Assembly (NCBI GenBank): GCA_033977485.1
Contig: CM066984.1
Span: 25,565,001 to 25,629,000 of the forward strand
Origin: Hydrangea macrophylla
Lineage: Eukaryota > Streptophyta > Magnoliopsida > Cornales > Hydrangeaceae
Length of the DNA: 64,000 nucleotides
Direction: 5' to 3'
Positions 54,906 through 64,000 of this stretch are shown piece after piece. How positions within the stretch are numbered: the first letter of the stretch is position 1; every line of letters starts with the position of its first letter. The notes beneath the pieces are model-generated. The model saw only the letters and a program-made list of their open reading frames with translations. It did not search any database and was not told the origin of the DNA. Made by a program: the position numbers and the translations under genes.

Positions 54906-54989
54906 CGACAGTCAGTCAATTGCCGCGCGGCACTCGCCGAGTGCCGCACCGGCACTCCGTGAGTGCCGCGCGGCAGTCACGGACTGTCG
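54906..54989. repeat. Phased palindrome array upstream of the PMD gene
   Basis: Units start at 54906, 54928, 54950 and 54971 (spacing 22, 22, 21). CGGCACTC-GCC-GAGTGCCG and CGGCACTC-CGT-GAGTGCCG are perfect 8-bp stems with different loops; CGGCAGTC-ACG-GACTGTCG has one G-U pair. The array ends about 265 bp before the ATG. No clear TATA box follows; a pyrimidine-rich leader does. Confidence 0.85.
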
Positions 54990-55172
54990 CTAAAAACCGC
55001 GTGTGCCGCGATTAAGGCGGTTCAAGGATATTTACTTTCCCTCCAAAAATTCAAATCAAGTCCCGAAAATTGAATTTGAGGCCCCAAAAATTGCCCTCAT
55101 TGCACTTTTGGCCCTCAGGGTCGTTTTTTAGGTACACATTTGACTACAAATTTTGGAATTTAAGAGTATATA

Positions 55173-55308
55173 TGAGCCCGTGGGCCCCCAATTTTTTGAA
55201 AATTGAAGATGATTGAGCCCGTGGGCCCCCAATTCTGAAAGGTGAAAATATTTGAGACCAGTGGGCTCCCAATGTTTGAAAGTTGAAAATATTTGAGCCC
55301 GTGGGCCC
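55173..55308. repeat. GAGCCCGTGGGCCC degenerate repeat
   Basis: Four copies of GAGCCCGTGGGCCCCCAAT or variants start at about 55173, 55217, 55252 and 55294, separated by TTGAAA-rich text. Confidence 0.8.
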
Positions 55309-55620
55309 AGATTTATATTCTCGGTTCTCGCAACGGATTTGCGTTAACCCCCGTTTTGAGAATATAACAGATTTATATTCTCGGTTCTCGCAACAGATTT
55401 GCGTTAACCCCCGTTTTGAGATTATAACAGATTTATATTCTCGATTCTCGCAACAGATTTGCGTTAACCCCCGTTTTGAGAATATAACAGATTTATATTC
55501 TCGGTTCTCGCAACAGATTTGCGTTAACCCCCGTTTTGAGAATATAACAGATTTATATTCTCGGTTCTCGCAACAGATTTGCGTTAACCCCCGTTTTGAG
55601 AATATAACAGATTTATATTC
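55309..55620. repeat. 60-bp tandem array, 5.2 units
   Basis: Units of exactly 60 bp begin AGATTTATATTCTCGGTTCT and differ by one to three bases. Each unit junction forms GAGAATATAA-CAGAT-TTATATTCTC, a perfect 10-bp stem with a 5-base loop. Because 60 is divisible by three, frames stay open on both strands; these are not genes. It sits in the 3' untranslated part of the Tat element. Confidence 0.95.
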
Positions 55621-56069
55621 TTCCCCCGAGATCAAATCAAAAAAATAAAAAAAATCACGACCCCTGTAAGAGATCTTCGCATCGGTCACTGAATTAGGTG
55701 ATTTTCCTTAACTAACACGTCACACAAGATGCGTAAGAGAGACATGATGAGCATGACATTTGTACAATCGGTTCAATTCAGAAAGAACCATGGCATGGCA
55801 TTTGCATCACGATTGGATAGGTGCATTCATCCGTGTGACTACTTGCGTTTGTGTGTGTTCGGTCCCCGTGTTTGAACTACGCTTTGGTCTGATTCCCCGA
55901 TGGGATACGTAGGCAACTCGCCATCGAGCACGACCAGCATGAACCGTTCGTACAGCCGATTTTTGCAACGCATTTTGTTTTTACCTAAATTCGACAGTCT
56001 GGTCAAAGGCTTGTCTTCACACAGGCTTTGACAATCACTTATGGGACGCGTTGCCCCACAAGCTCTGTC
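55621..56069 (+). other. Tat-element 3' untranslated region
   Basis: No gene is seen. TTTGAACTACGCTTTGGTCT and GGGATACGTAGGCAACTCG (55871-55920) are words typical of the region just before the 3' LTR in plant Tat/Ogre-like elements. Confidence 0.6.
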
Positions 56070-56083
56070 AAAGAGGGGCAAAC
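56070..56083 (+). promoter_or_regulatory. Polypurine tract of the PMD element
   Basis: AAAGAGGGGCAAAC directly precedes TGTAGACACC of the second LTR and fixes the element's orientation as plus. Confidence 0.8.
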
Positions 56084-58734
56084 TGTAGACACCCCAATTT
56101 TGACCAACCGTCGAATTCAGGAGAGTGTCGCCTCCGTATCCGATGATAACAAGGACCGAAAGATTCGAAGTATTCCAAGCTCTTCAGAAAGTTCTCTAAA
56201 ACGCGGTAAAATTTCACAGAAAAGAGAAAATACCAGGTATTTAGGAGAATTCAGGTATAAAACACAATTTTCGGAAAATATCCTCAAGAATCATTTGCTT
56301 TGAAAAAAAGAAAAATCTAAAAGGGGGAATTTTAGCTAAAAACGGCATACGGCGGACTGCCGCGGCACTCACTGAGTGCCGCACGGCAGTCACAGAGTGC
56401 CGGGCCGGCATTCACCAAGTGCCGCCTGAAATTTTTGAATGCCGTTCACTTTTAAAGTCTGTATTCTGCAGAGCAATACGTATGCGTATGCGAATAAGAA
56501 CAAAAACTGATAAAGTAAGACTGACAAAAACGCGGCAATCAATTAATTGCAGCGGCGGTTGATGAGTGCCGCACGGCATTCACTGAGTGCCGGCACGACA
56601 TTCATGGACTGCCGCGGCGGCATTCACGGAATGCCGCGGCAGTTTGTCGACTGCCGCCCTGGGCAGCAGTCTGTCTAAATTCAGAAAGCACACATTGTAC
56701 CACCAAATGAAAGAATTACACCTGTTTTTTGCTCCGAAATTCACCAAAAATACCTGGTAATTTTGCCTATAAGAGAGAAGGAGAGTTATACAACAAAGGG
56801 GGACACTAGGTAGAACATCCATAACTACTACATCAACACATTTTTGGAGAGAAAAGAGAAGGGAGTTTAGAGAATTAAGAAGAAGAGTTTGGAAGATCTT
56901 CAAAGAATACTTTGAGGATAATTTGGAGGTGATCCCCTATGCCTTAGATTACTTGTTTACTCTTTTTCTTTTTGGACTAAAATCTTTTGTTATCTTTGTT
57001 TGTCAAGAAAGCTTAGGAGTTTCTATTTCTAATTCTCCCTTCAATTTCTTGCATATATTCTTCTCTTGAGAGTCTTGGAGATCTTCAATATCTCTCTTGA
57101 TTCTCTTGAGTATGATCCTTTGAACCTCATGTAAAGCTCATACTCTACATGGGAGTCAAGATTTGATCATCACTTTGTTTTACATAGTTGAATCCAAGTC
57201 CATGCCAATGACTTGGATCCTCTAAACTTGGTATTTAATGAAGTCATTCCTTTAATCTTCTTGAAACTTAGGAGTATTAGCCATGTCTTTGTCTCCCATG
57301 ACCATCAAATGGTAGGAGTAATAAGTTTGAATTCAAGCTTTGGTCTATAAAGTTTTGAGTTCATTGTTTGGAATTTTGAGAAGCTCATTTCATACTTCAT
57401 CAAAATCCATAAGCATAAAGTGACCTTTAGTCTTCAAGGACCATCAAATGGTAAGAAAAGTAGTTTGGTTTAATCTCAACTTCATGTCTTCAATAGTTGA
57501 GGTTAACCAACAAAGTTGAACTAGCAAAATAAAAACAGTAAGTGCACGAACTGTTTTTGATCAAAGATTTTTAGTTCGAAATCTAACCGTTGAAATCAAG
57601 CGAAACCAACGGGAAAGTGTCAATAACACATCATTCTACCACTGCAATTTTGTTTTTGAGGTGGTTTTATGTTTAGAAAGGTTTGATCATGGGTTTTGTG
57701 AGACAACCACAATCTGTCCAGAATTTCAGAATAGTTTCAGAACAGCAAACCGATTTTAAAATTGATAGATCAGAGATCTAACCAAGTTTTCATGACCTCT
57801 AATATTTTTTTATAAGAACCTTAATGTGTTATTAAGGTTCCCTAAAAAGAATGAAGCAATTCGGACTTGTTTGCTATTTTTAAAAAATCATACAAGATCT
57901 CTGGACAGAGAGTTGTAAAGTGTTGAGTGATGCCTAGTGTTTTCTACATTCCCGGAGATCTAACCGTTCAAACCTTGATTTTCTTTCTGGGTTAGAAACT
58001 AGACTCACAGAGGCATAACATACCCAAAAATCATTCAGATCCAACCGTTGGAAGTATTTTATTTCTATTTTTGAACATCTGGTCTGCTCTCTGTAATTCA
58101 TAAAAACTGCTACTATTTTTTGTCTAATCTTACTTATTTCAACTCAAATGGTCTCTTAATGCCTTAGGACCCAAATCATACTTTGAATAATGGTAACTTA
58201 GCTTAAATCCAGAAGCTAGGTGACCCAAATTAGTGAATAAATCCATGTCTTATTCTTGTTCACATCCATTCATTCATGTACATTAATGCTTATAATTAGA
58301 ATTAGTAATTGGATAAAGTTGGATTTCATTGCTTGCTAGGTATAAGCTAGAGAATTAGGATTGATTGTTTGATATCATATTATTATTATGTGAAGCATGC
58401 GGACTAACCCTTTGTTTTGTAGCGCTATTAAGGTATGATTTCTAGGACTCCTCTTTAGTTTATCTTAATTTCTTGATTTTGTTGATTTTTCGACTTAATG
58501 CGCGACACCTTAGAATTAGGTTTTGCCTTATGTGTATATGTGATTAGAGACTCTTTTTTAGGATTTTCTTTTGTTTGCATGCATTGCACGTTTACTATCG
58601 CTGCTGGATCCCGGGTAAGTTCACTTGTTCTCTATTGCATATCATATCGCTTGCTACCTGAATTATGTGGCTTTTGAATGATATTTTGTCAATTGCAATT
58701 TTACACCCTTTGGACATGCTTTTTGTGATGTATA
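56084..58734 (+). repeat. Second (3') LTR-like repeat of the PMD element
   Basis: It matches 47740-50390 with about 15 differences counted by eye. Beyond 58734 it continues into leader-like sequence (to about 58990) that is shared with the inverted copy but absent after the first repeat. It may therefore also have served as the 5' LTR of a second, truncated unit. Confidence 0.8.
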
Positions 58735-58990
58735 TGTATATATGTATTAGTTGAGGGCATGCTTAGATTAATAAATTTGATTAAAAGGATGTTGAGTAGA
58801 GGTTTATCGCAAGATAGGGTGAGAGAGGGTGTTTTAGTCCGACGGACTCCTTCCTCTCTCATTCCATAATCCCCGGACCTAGTTAATCTCTGGTTTCTAA
58901 AAGATCAGTTTGCTTTTAAAATGGTTTCTTAATTTTCCTTTTAAAAAATTAAGTATCGACTCATTTGTTTTAGAAATTGATTTTGAAAAG
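58735..58990 (+). mobile_element. Tat leader fragment following the second LTR
   Basis: It aligns in inverted orientation with 59725-60007, for example CATGCTTAGATTAATAA, TCATTCCATAATCC and AGATCAGTTTGCTTTTAAAA. It breaks off near 58990. Confidence 0.65.
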
Positions 58991-59068
58991 CTGTGGGTAA
59001 GGAAAAATGCGATATCCACAGAATGCACAAGAAAAGAAAAAAGGACGGTTAAACCGACCGCGTGGATT

Positions 59069-59420
59069 ACCGAGAAGTCGAACCCCCAAGAAAAGGAAAG
59101 AAAACGGTACGTGGACTTACCGAGAATTCAAACCACTAAGAAAAGGAAAAGAAAACGGTGGACTCATCGAGAAGTCGAACCACCAAAGAAAGAAAAACAA
59201 AATAGTGGGCTTACCGAGAAGTCGTACCACTAAAGAAAGGAAAAAAGAAAACGGTGGACTTACCGAGAAGTCGAACCACCAAATAAAGGAAAATGGTGGA
59301 CGTATTGAGAAGTCGAACCACTAAAGAAAGGAAAAAAGAAAATGGAGGACTTACTGAGAAGTCGAACCACCAAAGAAAGAAAAATGGTGAACTTACCGAG
59401 AAGTCGAACCACCAAAAGTA
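59069..59420 (+). repeat. Minisatellite of 42-50 bp units at the centre of an inverted repeat
   Basis: Eight units each start with ACCGAGAAGTCGAACCACC or a variant and end in a GGTGGACTT-like segment; unit lengths vary through A-rich indels. Open frames across it are repeat artefacts. Confidence 0.9.
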
Positions 59421-59724
59421 GGGATAGAGAAATTTTACCTGTGAGTTCCGAGTGCAGAAGTGGCTATTGAAGTCTAATTAGTTATTTTTTGGTTTTTTGT
59501 ATTTTTTTTTTTGTATTTTTAACAAGAATATGTACGGAGAAGGCCAGGTTTGAGGACTTTACTTCGAGAAAACGTTATAGAATAAGAGTCGGGAGGCACG
59601 AGTTGAGTTGCATCTTCAAATGGGCTTACATGGATGTCACCGATGAGTCTGAAAGGGTCGAAATAGCTTAAAAGCCCACTAGTTCGGGCTGAATCGGGAT
59701 TGGGCTGAGCGAGGAGGGACTCGT

Positions 59725-60007
59725 TGTGGATATCGCAGGCTAGCCACGTTTTAACTTTTCCAAATTCAAAATACGAGTCGCCACTTAATTTTAAAGGAAA
59801 ATTAAGAAACCATTTTAAAAGCAAACTGATCTTTTGGAAACCAGAGATTTCTAGGTCCGAGGATTATGGAATGAGAGGGGAAGGAGCCAGGCAGACTAAA
59901 GCACCCCCTCTTATCTTATCTCATGATAGGCCTCTACTCAACACCATTTTTGATCAAATTATTAATCTAAGCATGCCATCAACTAATGCATATATATATA
60001 TATATAT
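59725..60007 (-). mobile_element. Inverted Tat leader copy
   Basis: The complement of 58735-58990 with moderate divergence; on the minus strand it ends in GTGGCGACTCGTATTTTG. It is contiguous with the inverted LTR at 61512-63706 once the intervening solo LTR is removed. Confidence 0.65.
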
Positions 60008-61017
60008 TGTTGGGTTTATGCCCTCAAACCATTGCTTTATGTATGACATTAGCATTTTAATATATGGATATCTGTTTTACATTTCATTATGTATGTTTCT
60101 TTCATGAGATGATTTTCAATCCTTAAGTATCATAGTAGGTAATTTGTGTGTGTATGAGATACATACGAGTTAGATATGAATTACCATCCTTTGATACTTT
60201 AAGCATGTCACAGTGGATGATGAGACTGGATATCTCATCAGGTATACACTGTAACATAATTAACTATCATTGGATGGAGTGATTAATCTCAATCACTAGA
60301 GTGTCACTCTTAGTTAATATGCTAGTGCTTATAGTGCATTGACGGACCTGAGCTTTCCTATTGACACTTAATGTTGTCAAACAGTCAATAGGAACTCATA
60401 ACTTGTGTAAGGTACGTGTTCTCAATCTTGCGACGATTATAAACACAGACTGTGGATATGGCTGCTTTGACTTACCAATCAATGAGGTCTACAGAAGATC
60501 AACACCTGGGTATCTTGGGTATGTCATGTGCATAGGGTTGTGAACATATATTGTCAAGACAGAATCTACCCTCTGTTTTAGAGTAAGCATTTCCTTGAGA
60601 ATGTCACCAAGTCGATTACTGAGTACTGCAGTCTTGTTGATAAAAGTTATTAACATGTTTGGTAATCATGAGAGGTGAATGGGACTCAAGGAATACAAGA
60701 AGTAATCATGATTCAGGTTGACAATAACAGTTATCCGACTACCTAAATATGATTACGGATGTTGAAGGTAGAGGGACATTAGTACAACATACAAGTCTAG
60801 TTATCGCTTCAGATATGTTCTTTTGCGTTGGAGTTCAGTTATCGTTTTATAGTGGAGTAAACGTTAACTGACCAGTTAGTTAGTTTGTTGATCAAAGAGT
60901 TTGGTCACGGTGATTAACAAACTGGTCTGAGCCAACAATAAAGAGCTTAGGAGGTCCCACTCTTAGCTCCTCTAGGAAGCTTAGAAGGGCACATGAGGAT
61001 CATGTCAAGGCAGGTTC

Positions 61018-61125
61018 AATTGATCGAAGGAGTTTTGATCGATTGAAGTCTAGGCAGGTTCGATCGCTCGAGGGTTGTTCGATCGATCGAAGGTTCAATC
61101 GATCGAATACACTTCGATCGCTCGA
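61018..61125. repeat. GATCGATCGAA palindrome array upstream of a TATA box
   Basis: Six variants of CGATCGATCGAAGG, including CGATCGCTCGAGGG and CAATCGATCGAAT, lie within about 110 bp, ending 24 bases before TATAAATAGG. Confidence 0.75.
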
Positions 61126-61148
61126 AGGTTAGGTCAAATCTGGGAATC

Positions 61149-61157
61149 TATAAATAG
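61149..61157 (+). promoter_or_regulatory. TATA box of the solo LTR
   Basis: TATAAATAG lies 24 bp after the palindrome array and is a textbook plant core promoter sequence. Confidence 0.7.
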
Positions 61158-61511
61158 GGCAGTTGCGTACTGAATGTTTTGAATCGTCATTTTATACGTA
61201 GAAGCTGCAGAAACTATTTAGGTTTCCCTAAATCTTCCCAATCCTCTCCATTAGGGTTCCCACCAACCCTAGTCTTTCCTGCGAGCATCCATAGGAGTCA
61301 TAAGAGTGAAGGCCATCTAGTGGAGGCCGCTGGAAGTTGAAGATTTCAGAATTGGGTTCAAGACACAAAGGTATAATACTTGTCCCCTCAGTGAAATTAG
61401 TACGCATCTATGGAATTGACGGGTAGTAGATCCTGGGCTACCAATAAGTTTTTATAACTTGTTTTTCCGCTGTGCGTTTATACTTTTAATTTAAACCGTT
61501 TTTTTCCATCA

Positions 61512-63706
61512 TATACACACATTCCAAAAGCATATCGAAAGGGGTTGTAAGATTGCTAACGGTAAAAGGCGTAGTTTAAATAATAAGCAAAATGACATGC
61601 AATAGGAAGCCAGAAAACTTACCCGGGATCCAATTGCGATATAGAAACATGCAATGCATACAAAAATAGAAAACCTAGAAAAATAGTTTCTAACACATAT
61701 ATACACATAAGGCAAATCCTAATCTAAAGTGTCGCGCATGATGTCGAAAATCAATAAAATCAAGAAATGAAATAAATGAATGAAAAGTCGAGAAATCATA
61801 CCCCAATAGCGCTAAAAAAACAAATATTAGTCCACATACCTTGAACAAAATATAATATCAAATCTTAAATATTATACCAAACTCCTATCTTAAAATCTAA
61901 CAAACATGGAGAAAGTTGACAAAATCATGAATTTCTACCAATTTGTTGAAATCAGAACATCTCTATAGATATACAAGTCTCAACTAGGAGCTAATATAAT
62001 GTCTATATAGAGATGATACAATCTGAACATGATTAAAAAGGAATCCATGACTAAGCTCAACCAATTATGGCTTATCACAATACAAAACAATGTTCTAAAT
62101 TACAAGAATCAATACACATGTGATAATAATGAATGCATGAATATGAACAAGCTGAGAATAATTCATTGATTTGGATCATTTAGCCTCTGGATTTAATCCT
62201 AATTAACTTTGTTCAAAACATTATTTAAGTTTTAGGTCATAGAAAAGTCATTTGGATCATCATTTACAAAGTTTATCAAATCTATCACAGAATTTCAAGA
62301 ATTACAAAGAATGAATCAGATATTCAAAATAATAAACTCAAGGTTCCTATGGCTTGATCTTAATGATTTTTGGATATGATGTGCCTCTGTGAGTCTAGTT
62401 TCTAACTCAAGAAGAAACTCAAAGATCAAACGGTCCAATCTCCGGGAATTAGACCAAGACTAGACACTACTTATTTATCAACTCTGTGTCCAGAGATTTT
62501 GTATGATTTATTAAAAATAGCAAACGAATCTGAATTAGTTCAATCTTGTTAGGGGATCTTATTGACTCATGAAACTTCATAGAAAAAAAAAATTTAAGCT
62601 TAAAATGTTTGATTAAAGCTTTGATCCATTCATTTTAAAAGATGTTACTGTTCTGAAATTCTGGACAGAGAACAATTGGGTTGCAAAACCCATGACCAAG
62701 TCATGTTAACCATAAAATCTCATCAAAACAAAAATTGCAGTGGTACATCAATGAGTTAGGAACAAATTCCAATTGGTCTCATCCAAATTCAACGGTTCAT
62801 GATTTAACTAAAAATCTTTGATACCGGGTCGTCATTGGAATCACTACACTGTTGTTGAATTGTCATTTCTCATTTTCGAACCCTAACATCTAAGCAATGC
62901 AAATTGGCTTCTCCTAAGCCTAATCCCTCTCTCAAGTTAATGATCCTTGAGGGATTTGAAACCTAACCCATTCATTCCTCCTCTCAAATCAATGGTCCTT
63001 GGAGGTTGTATGTACTAATCCTTATAATTTTCATTGAAACATGTGATAGCTTCATGAAACTTAAATATGATGAACCTAAGTCATGGATATGGACTTAAAC
63101 ACATCATTTATATAAACACATAACCAAAATTAATCTCAACTTTCATATAAATCATAATTTTACAGAAAATTGAGAGATTAAATCAAGTTATCTCAATGAG
63201 ATATGGAAGATCTCATGAGTTTTCAAAAGAAGAGCATAGACAAAGAGAAATAAAATCTACGCCAATTAATGATCCAAATCAAATTTCACTTTGAAAAACT
63301 TGTTTTACTTTAAAACCCAAAGCTATTTAGATCCAAATCAACAAACACAAGAAGGAATTCAATCACAATTCAAGTGGTGTGTGATGAACTGAGGCGGGAA
63401 GAGTCTTTTTGAAAATTGTGTAAAAGATCCTAGAATTCTATGAATTGTGATTGAATTTAGACTCAATACTAATCAGAATTAAAGGATTACCTCCAAATAT
63501 CCTAAGATTTTATAGGTTTTTGATGAAGATCTTCAAATATCTTCAAGTTCTTCTTCAAGCTTCTCAAACTTCAATGGCTTCTTCTTCCAATTCTCTTTTA
63601 AGCTCACCAAATTCACTCTTAATTGCTAAAATTGTTCAAATCAAGGACCCTCCTCTTTCAATGGAGACATACACCTTCTTATATAGACCCATTGGGAGAG
63701 GTTAAA
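61512..63706 (-). repeat. Diverged inverted copy of the PMD-element LTR
   Basis: On the minus strand many words match 56700-58734, including TTGGATCCCGGGTAAGTT, TAGCGCTATTGGGGTATG, CAAATGACTTTTC-like and GAGGCACATCATATCC-like segments, in the same order but with frequent substitutions. The LTR start (TGTAGACACC) is missing: the copy is cut off at 63706 by another LTR. No palindrome array is seen in the retained part. Confidence 0.7.
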
Positions 63707-64000
63707 TGTAATACCCGTACCCGAAAAATGGAAGTAATAATTATTTTGCATACATTAATTAGTATAATTAATCCCATGTGATGATTTGGGTAAGTTTCAG
63801 TTACCCCGATGTGATAAGTGCTTGATAAAGGGCATAGTTGAAAGTTCCACTAGAGGTGGGACAGATATGAAAGTGTGACCCAAGAGAGGTTTGGATAATA
63901 TAAATTGCATAAATGTGCATTTATGTGATTAAGTGGTAGACATGTAAATGTAAATGTGTGCTTTATAATAGTTATTGATACCATATGATTGTTTAATTGA
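63707..64000 (+). repeat. Start of another LTR, continuing beyond the window
   Basis: TGTAATACCCGTACCCGAAAAAT is a typical gypsy LTR start, placed where the inverted Tat LTR breaks off. The other end is outside the window. Confidence 0.55.

Larger units (their letters stand above)
47740..58734 (+). mobile_element. Tat-type Ty3/gypsy element without gag-pol, carrying antisense PMD genes
   Basis: Two direct repeats of 2651 bp starting TGTAGACACCCC flank a 5.7-kb interior. Before the second repeat come GGGATACGTAGGCAACTCG (about 55902-55920) and the polypurine tract AAAGAGGGGCAAAC, both usual for Tat/Ogre-like elements just upstream of the 3' LTR, so the element reads on the plus strand. The interior has no gag, protease, RT or integrase. 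It contains two minus-strand PMD-family genes, two palindrome arrays and tandem repeats. Extra antisense ORFs and tandem repeats in this part of Tat elements are known; loss of all of pol is inferred to have happened at 50390. About 15 differences between the repeats were counted by eye. Confidence 0.8.
60008..61511 (+). mobile_element. Solo LTR of about 1.5 kb inserted in the inverted Tat copy
   Basis: It begins TGTTGGGTTTATG and ends CCATCA. The flanks TATAT (60003-60007) and TATAC (61512-61516) are a 4 of 5 target duplication in an AT repeat. The uninterrupted copy at 58700-58790 shows the empty site, which supports the boundaries. It has GATCGATCGAA palindromes (about 61018-61125) and then a TATA box (61149). 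Confidence 0.75.

Noticed and set aside
55309..55620. Regular direct repeats resembling a CRISPR array
   Set aside because: Units are contiguous with no unique spacers, and the context is a plant retroelement.
55144..55689. 181-aa minus and 121-aa plus frames with a 20-residue repeat
   Set aside because: The 60-bp tandem unit keeps several frames open; there is no start context, domain or unique sequence to support a protein.

Overview
This window is nuclear DNA of a dicot-type flowering plant. The evidence is spliced genes with plant GT-AG introns, a plant G-type lectin receptor kinase, plant mobile domain (PMD) proteins, and many plant LTR retrotransposons, hAT elements, MITEs and a tRNA-derived SINE. 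I cannot name the species. Most of the sequence is transposable-element DNA, often nested.

Layout. 1-5738: a gag-pol-less Ty3/gypsy element (LARD) with long LTRs and an internal array of covarying hairpins. 6082-7045: a two-exon Ulp1-type cysteine protease relic, followed by an AT-rich tract (about 7.2-8.6 kb) of a recurring 20-bp palindrome. 9583-9826: a SINE with a 16-bp target duplication, about 130 bp upstream of a small host gene. 9976-26748: a three-exon DUF167/YggU-family gene whose second intron is 16.2 kb, because it holds a hAT element, Copia relics, a young Copia (13997-17982, identical 140-bp LTRs), two more broken Copia elements and a tandem TRIM. 28331-29600: a gypsy-type solo LTR. 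30814-35363: an older, decayed Copia. 37951-38920: a 970-bp hAT element with a possible RING-finger fragment. 40926-43271 (minus): an intact 781-aa G-type lectin receptor-like kinase with an uninterrupted reading frame. 43685-45685: three small MITE/hAT elements with target duplications.

46790-64000 is dominated by a Tat-type Ty3/gypsy family. Two 2.65-kb direct LTR-like repeats (47740-50390 and 56084-58734, about 15 differences by eye) flank a 5.7-kb interior with no gag or pol. That interior carries two genes antisense to the LTRs: a DUF7745/PMD-like ORF (50319-51242) and a complete six-exon, 590-codon PMD protein with an Arg-Gly-rich tail (51904-54642). Just upstream of each antisense gene, and again in the LTR ahead of its TATA box, lies an array of 19-bp GC-rich palindromes repeated every 22 bp (about two helical turns) with compensating base changes between the arms. 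I regard this PMD element plus phased palindrome array as the best candidate for an undescribed system in the window. Downstream, a diverged copy of the LTR lies inverted (59725-63706) and is itself split by a solo LTR (60008-61511).

How the parts relate: the likely host genes are the DUF167 gene and the receptor kinase. Everything else is mobile DNA, gene fragments carried by it, or AT-rich intergenic sequence. Element boundaries were set by eye from TG...CA ends, primer-binding and polypurine sites, and target duplications, and most of those duplications are exact.
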